Source of the DNA: Serpula lacrymans var. lacrymans S7.9
Lineage: Eukaryota; Basidiomycota; Agaricomycetes; Boletales; Serpulaceae
NCBI RefSeq assembly: GCF_000218685.1
Contig: NW_006763293.1
Coordinates: 2,849,968-2,913,967, forward strand
DNA: 64,000 nucleotides
Direction: 5' to 3'
Shown here: positions 22,719 through 35,306 of the stretch, one piece after another
Layout of the letters: each line of letters begins with the position of its first letter
How positions within the stretch are numbered: position 1 is the stretch's first letter
The notes under the pieces: model-generated
Seen by the model: the letters and a program-made list of their open reading frames with translations, nothing else
Told to the model about the DNA's origin: nothing
The model's database searches: none
Made by a program: the position numbers and the translations under genes

Positions 22719-25700
22719 ATGTCGTCTCAAACTCATACTACACTCAACAGCAGCCCAAAAGTTGATACTCTCGCTGCAGTGCTCAACACTGTTGCTCAGG
22801 AATCAGAGCAGTCGGGTCTATGGAAAGCAACCTACAACAAGGCAAACATCGCAGCACATGAGGCAGTCTTGAATGCCTCAAACGGTGGGAAAAGTGACGA
22901 CAGAAAGGTTTCTAAGACAGAAGAACAGCAGACTCATTTTCTCAAACGGTGGCAAATCCGGTGTGGACCAATACATTTCTATCGTTGAATGCAGGCTCAC
23001 ATCATTTGATAGGGACAAAACCAACGAGAGATGGATTCCATATGATCGCTCTTCTGTTAAACCGCTACCTCCTCCCAAAGTCGACCTTGACAATTACTTC
23101 TACGTGAACTATAGGTATCAAGACGAAGATGATACAGAGCCAGATCTATTTCTCGACCATTTCAGCCAGAATCTGACCCATCTTCTCCGGTCTGTGTTTA
23201 TTCCGATTGCACATATCTATACTCATTCATGCTTCATTTCCTAGAGTATCAGTCGGATGTCAATTCTTCGATCCAGATCCCGTGTGGTCCATTGATCAGA
23301 TCTTGCCTGATATGTACAATCTGTTGGGTTATCTGTCGGATGCGTGTTCAGCTTTATCTCCCGATGTTACCAGCGAACACTTGCGCAAGACAGCGAAAGA
23401 ATTGGGGTGTGTTGATGCTTTGAACGGTACGTACCGATTTTTCTTCATGAGAGGGGCGATCATTGATGTCCTTCTTATCCTTGCAGAAAACCAAACAGAC
23501 GGCTGTGTACGGGGATATTTGCTGGATTTGTCGGTTCATCTGGGTGTTTTGCTACGTTTCTTGGAAGAACAGTACAAGCCCATGTGCGTGTGTTTCGCTA
23601 CATCTATGAATGTAGCTGACGTGATAATAGCGAGGAGGAACTTGCGCTCCAAGTGTCATATGGTCATATCTCCTATAATCTCCTCGCATACTACTTCAAA
23701 AAAGGAGAAACATATTACATCAAGGACGAACATGGGGATCTAGTAAGTCGTCTGATAGGTGGATACGGCATAGGATAATTAGTTGTCAATAGCAAGCTTT
23801 TGTTTTGACGACAGTACAGTATAAGGAAGAGTATGTCCCTTGTTCATCCAGCTTGAAGGTAATCTGATACCTAAGGGAAGCGTGTCAGGATCATCTCTTT
23901 TCATACTGGGTAGAGCCATACAGTGGAATGGAAAGGTGTACAACGAGGTCAATGTCAACCACACGATTTCCTTCTTTGCGGTGCGTGCTTGCGTATAACA
24001 CTTGAAGGTCTGGCTTCCTGACACAGTATGTAGGAAACAAAGGGATTGTCGGATTTAAGATGTTATCCCCTGACAAGGGACGTAGAAAAGCAACTGAAAG
24101 GTGCGGCAGATATTCACCGTCTACCTTTACTTTTCACGACTTGATATAGATAGGGGGAGCATTTACATTTCTTTGTCTGGTGTTCATTATAGAACATGTA
24201 AGTCGTTTTTGCTGACATGTGTTATCCTAATCTTCGAAGGGCTGACTTTGTTGCAGATGGTGGGGTAAGGTTTAACATGCACCCCCGATTGAGAATGGCG
24301 CAGTAACCTGTAGTACAGAATAGAATAATTGTCGATCGCATGGCCTATGATAATCAGGCTGGCTATGCTCGTTCTGCGTATGTTCTTTTCTTCAAGTCTT
24401 ATTAACCGACACCGGACTGACAGGCGGTCAAGAAACCAAGTTATACCCGATCTGGAAAAAGAGAAGTTGCATCTATTGCCAGGGAGGGTATATGGTTTTG
24501 ATCTAACAGAAAAGGTACGTTGTTATTTGGACATGGAGATTTCAGCTAGTGAAAAATGCTAGGCATGGAAAATATTCAATGTCATGGAGGTAAAACCGGT
24601 CATCTTTGACGATCAAGCTTGGGACCACCTGGTTCTCGATGGCGATACTAAGGTTAATTCAATTATGCAGCATAAAACCGCATAACTCAAGCTCTTTTAG
24701 GCTCTTATCAAAGCATTGGTGCGAGTGACGATAAAGACATCCACACATACATCGGTTATTCTCAATGATGTTATAGCAGGAAAGGGTGGGGGATTGGTAT
24801 GTCTCATATTGCTAAGTTGATATTCTACTACGAATCGTCTCTCCACCGTATATAGATCGCACTTCTCCACGGTTGTCCCGGGACCGGTAAGACTCTGACG
24901 GCTGAAGCTATTGCCGAACATCTTCAGAGGCCATTGTACATGGTCAGTTCTGCTGAACTATCGACACAGGCCGTTGGTTTAGAACGGAATTTAATCAGAA
25001 TTCTGAGGGTAGAGTGTCTTTCTCGTTTGTACATATGTATCGTAGCTGAACTACACATCTAGCTAGCTACTGTGTGGGACGCGATCATACTGATCGATGA
25101 AGCTGATGTGAGTAGCTGCAATTCTGTAGCTCAAATGATTGTATTGAAATAACTTGCTATCCACAGGTATATCTAGAACAGAGAAGTTTCCACCAGGTAT
25201 TTAATCCCAATACATTCGAGCCGCATCAGCGTCTAACATGTAGTAGGTGGAACGGAACGCTTTGGTTTCTGTTGCCCTGCGTCTCTTAGAATATCACCGC
25301 GGAGTGGTGTTCCTGACTACCAACAGGATAAAATGCTTTGACGATGCGTTCCTGTCGCGTTTTTCTATTGGTACGGTGATCTCTATTTATATAGTAGCTT
25401 ACCGTCAACGAGTTGTATTTCTTATAGCAATAAAGTATCCGAACCTCGAGGCTCCGGCGCGCCTTCTAATCTGGCAGAATTTCTTCCGTTTAGCGGGATG
25501 TGTAGTCCGTCACAAAGACGACTTGGAGCATAGAAGCGACTCTCCTGATAGTTTCGTCGAGGTCAATGAGATACCGAAACGTGAAGTGTCGTTCTCAGAT
25601 CTAGAAGATTTGTCTAAGAAACCATTTAACGGTCAGTCTCCAATTGCTAAAGATTGTATCATCCTGATACTGTCTTCAGGTCGAACAATCAAGAATCTCG

Positions 25701-25864
25701 TTCGCACTGCTCAAGCCCTGGCTGTTGCATCGTGAGCATCGTGTTTCTTCTGTGCAGGTACACTGTAGTTACCGTCCCTTCACAGGGAGGAACCTTTGTC
25801 TATAGAGCACGTCAAGATCGTCGTCCATGCCCAGGAGAAATTCTTCACAGAATTTGCTTCATGA
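22719..25864 (+). CDS. AAA+ ATPase, tandem copy A
   Basis: Multi-exon ATPase starting MSSQTHTTLNSS and ending FTEFAS. The N-terminal half is an uncharacterised fungal domain: HFLKRWQIR, WIPYDRSSVKPLPPPKVDLD, DNYFYVNYRYQ, a helical middle part, YGHISYNLLAYYFKKGETYY, and ILGRAIQWNG. The C-terminal AAA domain has Walker A GCPGTGKT (Cys where relatives have Pro), Walker B IILIDEAD, sensor-1 TTNRI and the Arg-finger segment FLSRFSI, then a lid ending RTIKNLVRTAQALA. The site near 23760-23870 first looked frameshifted. It reads through with exons ending at GAG-TAT and resuming at 'GGA AGC GTG', by alignment to copy B. The family is common in Agaricomycetes, but its cellular role is unknown. The last exon joins at TC|GTGAGC...CACAG|G. 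Confidence 0.88.
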
Positions 25865-26524
25865 AACTAGTTTTCCGCAGTTTGGCATCGCTTTGACTCG
25901 GAGTTGATGTGCCAATAGTAGCCTACAACTGCTAAAATTCAAAATGCATGTATTGATCGTTGAATACAGTATGCTGGAATCATCGTGAATGCTGTATAAA
26001 ATTATAAACGTAGGTATGGCCGAAGTGGCCGGGGTCCTTATTTTCGGCTATTACATAGCTTCAAGTTTATGTTGTGCTACTAGTACTAGTAACTTCCAAG
26101 TCAATCTTGAAATGTGCCAACACGGGATTTCTAGTATGGTTCCAGTTTTCCAGATCTCGCATGCATCTATTCTGGATCCAGGCTGCAGTTATCCCATCGT
26201 GATTAGTGGCTGTCGTAAATCATTTTTTCTGACTTGTTATGACTCGGTGTGACAGCCCCTAGACCTTTCGTTTTATCTATACTAGTAGGTTTCTTATTTG
26301 CCTCGTGTAAGTACGCGTCCTGTTTTCATTTCCGGTGTAGTTAATACGGCACTATCAAGGTTCAAATCCTATTCAATTCTGGGCGCAATGATAAACCTAT
26401 TGAAGCCTCTGCGCTAATCAGATGCATGACACTGAGCGCCCTGCGATAGGAGCTTAAGGGGTATAAAAAGTATACATGTACTCGTGAGTTTTCCGTACTC
26501 GCTCCAATATTCCCCCTTCCTTCC
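25865..26524. other. Spacer between tandem AAA+ genes
   Basis: About 660 bases holding the copy B promoter. A stretch at 26019-26045 and one at 26360-26376 recall tRNA A- and T-box sequences but do not form a tRNA. Nothing else was seen. Confidence 0.4.
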
Positions 26525-29500
26525 ATGTGTCAGGTCATACACACCGCAGCCCATCCGGCTCTCGGAGCGGCGGTGGTTAGTGGGGAACATGAAAGCTCGG
26601 ACGAGTTTCAAGAATCAGTTAATAATAATGAAGTCGAGGATGATAGCAGTGATGCAAGTAGCGATGCAAGTGGCTCTTTCGAGAATAAGGAAGGAAGCGA
26701 TTCGGATACAGAGGTAAAGATAATCAGAATCTTGCCTCCTAGTTCAACAACAGAAGAGCATGGAAACCATTTCCTCAAAAGGTTTCAAATTTGGTACGTG
26801 TTTTATGCCAGGACAAACTCGCGATGTAACCAACAAAGTTATCCTACAGGGATATTAAGACCTTTGGATGGATTCCCTTTGATCCTTCCGTTCGTACTCC
26901 CCCAGCGCCTCCTAGAAGTGACTTCCATAACTACTTCTACGTGAACCTGCGATATAACAACTCTAAGGATATTCCCCTTTCAACAACACCAGAAGAAAAA
27001 GAAAAACCAAAGGTCGTGCTGAGCCATTTTAGCCAGACCTTGATACATTACTTCCGGTCTGATTTATATTCTAACTGTTTTGTGACACTCTAATTTACTC
27101 AATAATGGCTGTAGGTCTACGATCGGCGACAGTTTCTTCGACGACAATCCGGAATATGATCTAGTGACTTTGTTCTCCGAAATCACCTTGCTGAGAACCG
27201 ACTTATCAACTACGCGGTCTCTACTGTCTTCAAATTATGGTCGCGAAGAGCTACAAGAAAAGGCGAAATCGTTGGGTTTCCAGTTCTCGTGGGGTGGTAC
27301 GCTGATTCGATATCAATTTTGGGTGACTCACAAAGACAATAAGATTCCCAGGCTCTGAGTCGGACAACTCTGCCCGTGAATACGTAGTATCTCTGGTTGA
27401 TCATCTGAGCATTATCACTGAGTTTGTGGAAGAAGAATTCAAGCCTATGTGTGTTCCTTTTTTTCAAGGAATTGTAACAAATAGCTAACTTCTTGTCAGA
27501 GCTGAGAGGCTAGCGCTCTTGACATCATATGGGCACATCGAGCATGACTTACTCGTGTATCATTTCCGGAAGGACCAGAAATACTACACTAAGAGAGGTG
27601 ACGGTAGCATAATGGTTTGTTATTATACTTCAATCATGTTACATCGTTGAAAGCATATGATTCAAGATGGCCTTTGTCTTAACAAGCTCACGTTACCATT
27701 ACAGTCCCAGGTGGGTCCTACAGAATTCCATGACGCTGTCCTCTGAACTTAGTCAATTATCAAAGCGGCTCTCCTGTAGTCACTATATACGGGGAGGGTG
27801 TTGCTTGGGATGGACACGGCTATCCTTGGTACACAGTGAGCGAAACATTCAATCACTTCAAAGTAAAGCTGCTATGTCGTTTATGATTACAAAGGTTTAC
27901 TAACGCTTTATTAGGGGACAAAAGAGCTCTCGGAGTTGCATATCCAATCACTGACACCTGATGTGGAAGAAAAGTTGGCAGGTATGTCAAAATTGGCCAA
28001 ACTTACAATTTGTGTATAACCAATTCAACTCTGTAGCACGAGGCAGACTTTACACCGCTTTGGCAGGTGTTCATTACAGGTCTTGTAAGCAATTGGTTTT
28101 TGCTTTTATGAAACTGAAATTAAGTCCCACGCAGATCAAGAAGCTGGGGTGAACATGACTCCGTCGACTAGTGATATAAGCTTATATAATTTTATAGCTT
28201 CCCTCTCAAAGGATAATTATTGATCGCATTGGATCGGATAATCAAGATGGTTATGATCGTTCTTCGTATGTTTCTTCCATAAAGATGCACTACAAATACC
28301 TGAGAATTCTGAATAGAGATGAGCATCCTGCGGATTTGGAAGATGAATATTTATGTCTTTTACCATCTCATGTAAATGGATTCAATATGACCACCAAGGT
28401 ATGTCCCTTCGTTTTTCCATCTGGTAACTTTACCCTGATTTTCCTAACAGACTTGGGATTCCTTCGACGTTGAGAAAATCGGTCCTGTGACCTTTGACGA
28501 TAAGGCCTGGGATCACTTGGTCCTCGATGATAACACTAAAGTCGGTCTATATCCAGTGTTGCTATAGAATTACTCTTCATGTTATCCCCAGAATCTCGTC
28601 AAGGCACTCGTCCACGTCACTCGACACTCTATTACCAATAATATTATTAACGATGTGATCACTGGAAAAGGTGGAGGCTTGGTATGCTTTTACACACTGG
28701 TGTGGTATTATATCATTCTAAGAAAGGCTCTGGTGTCTATGATGCTAGATCGCAGTCCTGCACGGTCCTCCAGGAACTGGCAAGACGCTGACCGCTGAAG
28801 CGTTGTCCGAGCATCTTCAGAGGCCGCTATACAATGTCGGCTCTGCAGAACTGTCTACAGAACCCTCGGGCTTAGAAAACGATCTCTCAAGGATTCTTAA
28901 GGTAAGCTGTTATAGCAGCGTGTTATAATAGATCATCGTCATCATACTTGCCCTTCCAGTTAGCTACAGCCTGGGATGCTATTGTTTTGATTGATGAAGC
29001 GGATGTAAGTGATTCATTATCAGGAGTTTTACTAGTGCTTATGCGTCGATCGACGACAGGTATTCTTAGAGAAAAGGAGTCTACACGAGGTACGTCACAT
29101 TGGGTCAATAGTTGTTTTGTATAGACACTGACGAGTCTATTAGATTGAACGAAATGCCTTGGTTTCTGTCGCTTTGCGTTTACTTGAGTATCATCGTGGC
29201 GTGTTATTCCTCACCACAAACAGGATCAAATCTTTCGATGAAGCGTTCCTTTCACGTTTCTCGATTGGTGAGCATTGCGACGGTGGATTGCTCCGTATTA
29301 CTGACCAAAATTCTAGCAATCAAATATCCTGAACTCAATATCCCAGCACGTCTTGCTATCTGGTGCAAGTTTTTCGAGATGGCAGGATATATTCTCGAAA
29401 AGCCAGATTCTCGAAGCAGCACGCCTGATAGCTTTATCGATGTGGAAGAAATGCCAAAGCGTTCCGTAATGCTATCAGACCTTGAGGAGTTGTCCTTGAA

Positions 29501-29760
29501 GCCATTCAATGGTAGCTACCACCTATTTAATTAACATGAATCATTTCATTTTACCTTTTCGTACAGGTCGGACGATCAAAAACCTAGTCAGGACCGCTCA
29601 AGCTCTTGCGATTGCTTCGTGAGTAGAAATTATTTACTTTTGGAGACTAACTTATCAGAGTTTATGCAGAAATGAACCATTGGCTGTCAGTCATATTCAG
29701 ATCGTCGTACAGGCGCAAGAGAAATTCTTAACAGAATTTGCTCAAACACGCGATTCTTGA
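26525..29760 (+). CDS. AAA+ ATPase, tandem copy B
   Basis: Paralogue of the preceding gene, same strand and same exon plan. Start ATG 26525 (MCQVIHTAAHP), followed by an acidic Ser/Asp-rich stretch absent from copy A. Matching blocks in order: HFLKRFQIW, GWIPFDPSVRTPPAPPRSDF, HNYFYVNLRYN, LVYHFRKDQKYYTK, IMAFVLTSSRYHYSP, GEGVAWDGHGYPWYTVSETF, ALAGVHYRS, RIIIDRIGSDNQDGY, and VTFDDKAWDHLVLDDNTK. AAA core: Walker A GPPGTGKT (consensus), Walker B IVLIDEADVFLE, sensor-1 TTNRI, FLSRFSI. It ends LTEFAQTRDS. The intron within the 27.7 kb exon group runs from CCCAG|GTGGGT to ATCAAAG|C. The pair clearly arose by duplication; the N-terminal halves have diverged much more than the ATPase cores. Confidence 0.9.
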
Positions 29761-29899
29761 TACTCTCTTTGGTGCGAGCTGTAAATCAGTACTTTCCGTG
29801 TACACTAGCACATCTGTATTTTGTATTTCTTCGAACATGTAACTTCCTAGTCTCGGGGGCCTTGTTAAATCTTGCTTTCATCATAGTCCCCACGACATA

Positions 29900-31273
29900 T
29901 CAGGGCATTGAGTCTGTTGTCAAATTTGTTCCTTTGATGACAATAGGTATGTAGCCTGTACATTGTTATCAGAATCGGACCAAAACGGCATTGAAAAAGT
30001 CAAAATATACCTCCTGTAGCTAGTCTGTAAGACCAATGATTTGTGACCCGCAAAATCGCACCGATGAAACCACCATGGGCAGTGATAGATATAACTAGAC
30101 GTGGTTCAGCGTATAGAACTCGAGAGACCATGTTTTACAGTAGAAACTTACATTGCTTCTCGCCGTCCTCGAAAACATTGTCCAAGACTGTTCGTGCTCT
30201 GGCATCTAATTCTGTCTTTGTCTCCCTTGCGTTTGCGTCCCACAGCTCGTCTTCCTCGGTGAATCCCTCTTCTAATAGAAGCTGAGGGTATGTACTCTTG
30301 ATAAAGGAGCGCGATCTTCGCTTATCGCATGTATGAACTCCATTCTCTTCTCGACAGTTCTAAGTATGAGATTTAGACCATGAACCACGAAAGTACTCTG
30401 GAAACATACTTCAACAATCGTTGTTTTACGAGTATCATCTGTGATGACGCCTTCAAACGTCAGTATATTTGTTCTTATCGCACGTGTAAGAGGGCTGCAG
30501 TAAAGCTTCTCGGGTAGGGGAATCCCAAATGGCAGCTCTGCCTTCCAGAGCTCTCGAGCAGCAATAGCTTGATCCACGCCCAATGGAGTAAGATCAGGGT
30601 CAGCTACATAGAAAGAAGTCAGTACATGGCTTTCTCTAATGCATAGGTGAAATAAGACTGACGTCCCCAAACTAACTCGCCATCACCATTCAATTTGGAC
30701 CAATAACTTTAGCGTTTAGTCAAGTATTGTCGTGACCACCTCTTCAATCAATGTCAAGACACGCACTCGTCCCAAGCCTGTGCAAAAGGTTAGATATCTA
30801 GAATTGATGCCTTCATGGAACCAAATATACTTGTGTACCATATTTTGCTTCTGCAACGTTGTCTATTATATGCCAGTGAGAAGACGGAAATAGCAAGTTC
30901 AGAGGAAAGTGCTAACGATATCCTTCACCATGTCTGCCAAAGAATATGACCTTGTAGGAGGTATTTTCAGGTGCATTGGCATTCAACTGACTGATGGCCA
31001 GTCGAAATGTAGTCCACCGCTCTGCAGAGCCATCTAACAAACCAAATCGCGAGGGTAGCTGTGAAGTTATAAACATCAGGTTTCACTGTATATCGACAAA
31101 ATCGATTATCTAAAACTTACAGAGATGGATGAGGATTTAATGTGAAGGTCTTTATCGTACTGGTCTTGCAAGAAGAATCCGTGGACTGCCTATAGAACAT
31201 ATCTTCGTCAGCGAATGAGCAATAGTTTATGCATAGGACGAGAAGTTTGAACCTGGTAGAGTCTCTGGACCAT
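29900..31273 (-). CDS. Histidine phosphatase (phosphoglycerate mutase-like)
   Basis: Branch-1 histidine phosphatase superfamily protein, akin to yeast Pmu1-type proteins. Start ATG 31273 (MVQRLYQ); the following exons read AVHGFFLQDQYDKDLH, LLDGSAERW, YKVIFFGRHGEGYHN with the catalytic RHGE, VAEAKYGTQ, DPDLTPLGVDQAIAARELWK, LPEKLYCSPLTRAIRTNILT, and CREENGVHTCDKR. Then come ELDARARTVLDNV and SITAHGGFIGAI with the second catalytic His, ending GYIPIVIKGTNLTTDSMP at 29900. All core catalytic positions (RHG, the Arg in TRA, and H-G-G) are present. The physiological substrate is unknown; this subgroup often hydrolyses phosphorylated metabolites rather than acting as a glycolytic mutase. It converges with AAA copy B, 139 bases apart. 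Confidence 0.88.
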
Positions 31274-31809
31274 ATCTATGACCACCTTTACACGTCTTGG
31301 TAGATATTGTACTCAAGATTTCTAAGTACTAGTTGGTGAGCGTCTGAATACTACTAGTAGTAGAAGCACTGCCAGTGATCAACTTGAAAGTCCGTTGACG
31401 CCCCGTCGGTAAAATATCGGTCGTTAGACGTGACGGGAGACGCAAAGAATAGCAGATCGGCACGACACGATAACATGTCTCTACCCAGGAAGCAACGAAA
31501 ACAAGACACTTCGAGCAGAGATAAAGCACGGACACGTTAATATATAGGCTACAAGCAAGCAGACCGAGTAAAGATGCAGACTCGATACAAAATGAGACAA
31601 GTGCGCTTTGGAATATGATATACAGTACAGTCCAAGAAGAGCGTACGAGAACATGCATAAGTGTAAGGAAGTTAAAGCGGTGATACAGTTATAGAATTGG
31701 TCCAAAATGTGATTTTTAGGAGTGGGGGAGCGAGCGAGTGTTAGCAACTACACTGACTAATGTCAGTGAAGCCAAAATGCGACTCGTTGAGTCTAGCACG
31801 AAGCCGATC
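31274..31809. other. Intergenic
   Basis: About 540 bases between the phosphatase start and the pheromone receptor stop. A 109-residue hydrophobic minus frame lies here but lacks a family match and sits in the receptor's 3' flank, so it was not called. The phosphatase promoter must be within. Confidence 0.4.
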
Positions 31810-33576
31810 TCATTTCGTCGATAGGTCGATTGGAGAGTATTCCGATTGACGACGCAAAACTAAAGATGCGTCCCAAGCTGGTGGAGGTGGTGAGATTGGA
31901 GAGGAGAACTGCGAAAACATCATCGGGTCGATGGTGTGATAAGATGGGATGATACCTCGAGATCTGCAAGACGAGGCCGTCATGGTAGAAAGGTTGGGGA
32001 GCGTATCACTTGAGCTAAATTGCGTGTAAGAGCCAGGGGAGAAGGGGGAGAAGGGAGGAAGTGATAACCGCTTCAGACGAGGTGACTGAACGGTTTGAAT
32101 GGGGGAAGAGTCGATTGAATGGGGTGAAAGAGTGTGTAATTCTTCAAAGGATAGATTATCTAAAAAAGGAGGCAGTGTCCCATATGTAGAATGCGTTGGA
32201 TGAGCAGTGTAAACTGGAAGTATCGACTGTCTTTCACGTGAGCTGTAGGTACAGCGTTTATGGCGGTAGACATCAATTCTATATCAGGTATCACAGTCAG
32301 CGGCATGGTACCATGCACAGCCCATATTGTTCATACCTTGTCGAGACCATCGAGCTAGGTGTGCTTGGCACATAGCCGAAAACTCGTACTACAGCATAGA
32401 AAGCAAGACTGTAGTTCTTCCTTGCCTCCTTCGCAAGTCCAAAGAAGGCAAAGAAGGCAAAAGCACATAAGACCAATAGCCAACGTGTCAACTCCACCCT
32501 GACGACAAACTGGGGATCCATTTGCCAAAGAACGACAGGGATCTGCCCCACATAGGAAAAATCATAATGCACATTCTCCCAAGATATGTAGGGAGCAACG
32601 TTGTCCCCAGAAGCATCAATGATCAGAGAGTATAGGCCAAGCGGGACCGTACACAATATCTCCAGTGTAGACAGTGCCATTAGACGCCGGTATATACTGG
32701 GATTGATATTCCTGTGGGCTTGAAATAGTTGATCCATCCGTGCTTTCCGTTTTATTATGGTACGTATGGTCAGGCCTAACAAATATGGGAGTAATGTTAG
32801 AGTGTGAAGAGATATATAGACCACAATCCACCGAGCATACCTGCATATACGGATGATACTAGCCCAATCGCCACGGGCCAAATGAGGATTATTGGATAGG
32901 CAGCAGGTGTGTCGTAGACTGCAGGATAGCAACCTATCTCTTCATAGATATTGAAACGGTGACCTTGAACAATATATTCTACAATCGCGGGTGTGAATCA
33001 CCACCTCCAGCAAACCAAAATGAGGGACTTACCCAGCACCATGACCAACACTGGTAATCCAACTCCTATGGAAAGTTCGAGCATTAATTCACGCTTCTTC
33101 TAAGATAATGATTAAGGAATCGTTAGTCGCTAGAAAAAAACATTGATGTCTAACGCACATGTTTGACAATGTTCATCACTGCGATATGGTATAAACGCCG
33201 ACTTATACATAGCGACGAGGCTGGAATGGCGACACTAGCGCCAATAATTAAACGAGAGGCTATTATAGAATATGGACACTGAGAGTAAAGGGCAAGGATA
33301 GAAAAGTTACGGACATATATCACACCATACCGGTGCCCAATTAATAGCATTGTTGTTCCACACAACTGAGTTTATGAACTGGCTCAAGCAAGACAAACTT
33401 GTCCATATCATGTACAAGCACGTCCCTGTGTTCCAAGCTGTTTCGAATAATTATCAGCATTGCTTTATCGACGGAGAAACAATACACGGACACTCAAGAT
33501 GCCATGCCAGTGGTATGCTAACGAGAACAAATCCGATGAACGAAAATGCGGAAAAAACTTGATTGGAAGGGACCAT
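31810..33576 (-). CDS. STE3: STE3-type mating pheromone receptor (GPCR)
   Basis: Seven-helix class D GPCR that senses farnesylated mating pheromones in basidiomycetes. Start ATG 33576 (MVPSNQVFSAFSFIG FVLVS). Following blocks: PLAWHLE joined to SWNTGTCLYMIW, CLSQFINSVVWNNNAINWAP and VWCDI, SRLIIGASVAIPASSLCISR RLY, KKRELMLELSIGVGLPVLVM, EYIVQGHRFNIYEEIGCYPA, a third intracellular loop with RKARMDQLFQAHRNINPSIY, and RWLLVLCAFAFFAFFGLAKEARKNY at helix 7. A cytoplasmic Ser/Pro-rich tail of about 150 residues ends at 31810 (SPIDLSTK). The order matches fungal STE3 exactly. Whether it sits in the B mating locus or is a dispersed paralogue cannot be told: no pheromone precursor gene was found near it. 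A TTTATAAG box at about 33665-33672 (minus strand) may be its TATA element. Confidence 0.95.
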
Positions 33577-34509
33577 GTCTGTCAACCCCGCCTGCGGTAG
33601 AGAACCTAAAGAAAGAAATTTGAAAGAGGGAAAAGAATAGCATTTGCTCTTCCAGCGATCCAACTTATAAAGGTTCGGGGTGGTTGCAAACGGACGTGCT
33701 TACGTTACATCGTTTAGCTTGTTATCACATACTGACTTGACACAGAAGAACACGCGTGCAGTAGTGGGTTGTGTATTGCTTCTAAGACAGACTCAGGCTG
33801 CCGCATATCCGAGTCGGAGCGGTTCCCAAGACTAGCGTTATACCAAATAGTTAGTACTAGTGGACGACATACAAGGTCACCACGATGTCAAGCTGCACGC
33901 TGCGGCCCAGGATGGGGCCGAAATGAACACATCAATGCGATTCGATGCGGGAGGGTGATTAACGAAAGGGTGCAGGTTATCACGCTTCTGAGGATAGTAC
34001 AAGGGCAGCATCACCATGGAGAGCAGCTTCGACAAGGGTTCCCCGTTCAGTGCCTGCGGCAGGTGAGGTAATACCTCAGGAACAGAAATTGTAGAAGACT
34101 TCCACGAACTGATTTCGCTACGCACGAACCCTATGTCCTTGAGCTGGAGGCTTTGGAGCTTCCAGGGTCTTCAAGTTATAATTCCAAAAATTGAGGTTTG
34201 CGTCGAGAACGCCACGGTTGCTGAAAAAATACATACAAAGTCCGACGATCACGACCATTATCATTTCAATCACCGCGGCACTGTTCAAACTTATCCACCA
34301 GGGCCAGGGCAACGCAGGCTCCACAACCGACATCATAATAATTAACGAGCGACTGTCAAATGTTTGATGTATCTTGCAGTCAAACACACGGTTTGACATG
34401 GCCAGTGATGGCTGGAGTTTTTACAGCTTTTGTTTTCAACCAGAATCAGCCTTGAAAATCGACAGCGGGAAGTCGTTTTCTCGATCCTTTCTTTCTTTAC
34501 TTTTGCATT
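33577..34509. other. Divergent promoter region with one doubtful short ORF
   Basis: About 930 bases between the receptor and the thioesterase gene. On the minus strand a frame from 34346 or 34399 contains ALPWPWWISLNSAAVIEMIM and VVIVGLCMYFF, one clear membrane segment. It runs to about 34118, and a second open stretch follows at 33877-34125 one frame off. The two could be joined only by a shift or an unseen intron, so no gene is called. Confidence 0.35.
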
Positions 34510-35306
34510 ATGTCGGCAATCCCAACTAATTTCGAAGTGGATGTTTCCCTTATCCCTGGAAATGCTCCCCCTAAATTGAAAGCCTTGGTCTTACACGCTC
34601 TACGAAAGAGGACAACAGATGGACCCAATTTCAAAGGGTTCGAGCCAGAAATATCTGACCGGCTGGCCTGGAAGGAAATTTCAGTGCTGCAGAAATTAGA
34701 GGAGCCTGAGAAGCTCGAGGGGAGAGTAGTAATGGAGATTACTGTTGATAAAGGTAAGTTTGAAAGATACTCTTCGCAGAAATGCCTCCCCGCCTTATTA
34801 GTGGACTCATCGACTCAGATATGATCAACGCCAATGGCGTCTTACATGGAGGTTGCACAGGGTACATCCTATCCAAGTACGTCTCGTTATCATACTCTCT
34901 AGCATGTGGTTTTGCTAATCGATGACTCCCAGTTGCTCCACTCTTCCTATTCTTGTTCTAGGTCTGGCAACCGGCGGAAAGGGCGAGCTCGGCGTATCCC
35001 AATTCATCGACATTTTGTACCATTCCCCCGCGACGCTGTACGTATTTAATCTATCACATACCCGTGCTATCCGATTATGATTATTACGTGCTGTCAGTGG
35101 TGATAAACTTCGCATAGTCAGCAGTACGTTGGCCTTGGGTGGTCGAGCGATGACGGCCCGTTGCGAGGTATGGCATAACCAACTACATTGTTGTCTTCCC
35201 CTCTTTTTTTACCGAGACTGAATTGTAGATATGGAGCGAAACCCATCACCGGCTAGTAGCTTCCGCCGTACACAGCAGGTTCAACGCAACGAAGGCCAAA
35301 CTATAA
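34510..35306 (+). CDS. Hotdog-fold thioesterase (4HBT/ACOT13-like)
   Basis: Predicted 197-residue acyl-CoA thioesterase-like enzyme. Exons 34510-34753, 34780-34876, 34933-35037, 35098-35167 and 35229-35306; phases agree. The hotdog core contains PRLISGLIDSDMINANGVLHGGCTG (only in part quoted as NANGVLHGGC), carrying the Asn-x-x-Gly and His-Gly-Gly motif of the PaaI/ACOT13 group. Then follow STLPILVLGL, GVSQFIDILYHSPATL, KLRIVSSTLALGGRAMTARC and ETHHRLVASAVHSRFN as the later beta strands. The first 70 residues are an N-terminal extension without clear targeting signal. Fungal members hydrolyse medium- or long-chain acyl-CoA or phenylacetyl-CoA esters; the substrate here is not known. Confidence 0.88.

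Noticed and set aside
23760..23870. Apparent frameshift in AAA+ copy A
   Set aside because: A short GT-AG intron aligned with the matching intron of copy B restores the frame.
26010..26390. tRNA-like boxes (GGTATGGCCGAAGTGGCC and GGTTCAAATCC)
   Set aside because: They are about 350 bases apart, the T-stem pairs at only three positions and no acceptor stem or anticodon arm fits.
33600..34500. Pheromone precursor next to the receptor
   Set aside because: Checking Cys codons followed by three codons and a stop gave only endings such as CSPW and CRRH, which are not prenylation motifs, and no suitable upstream frame.
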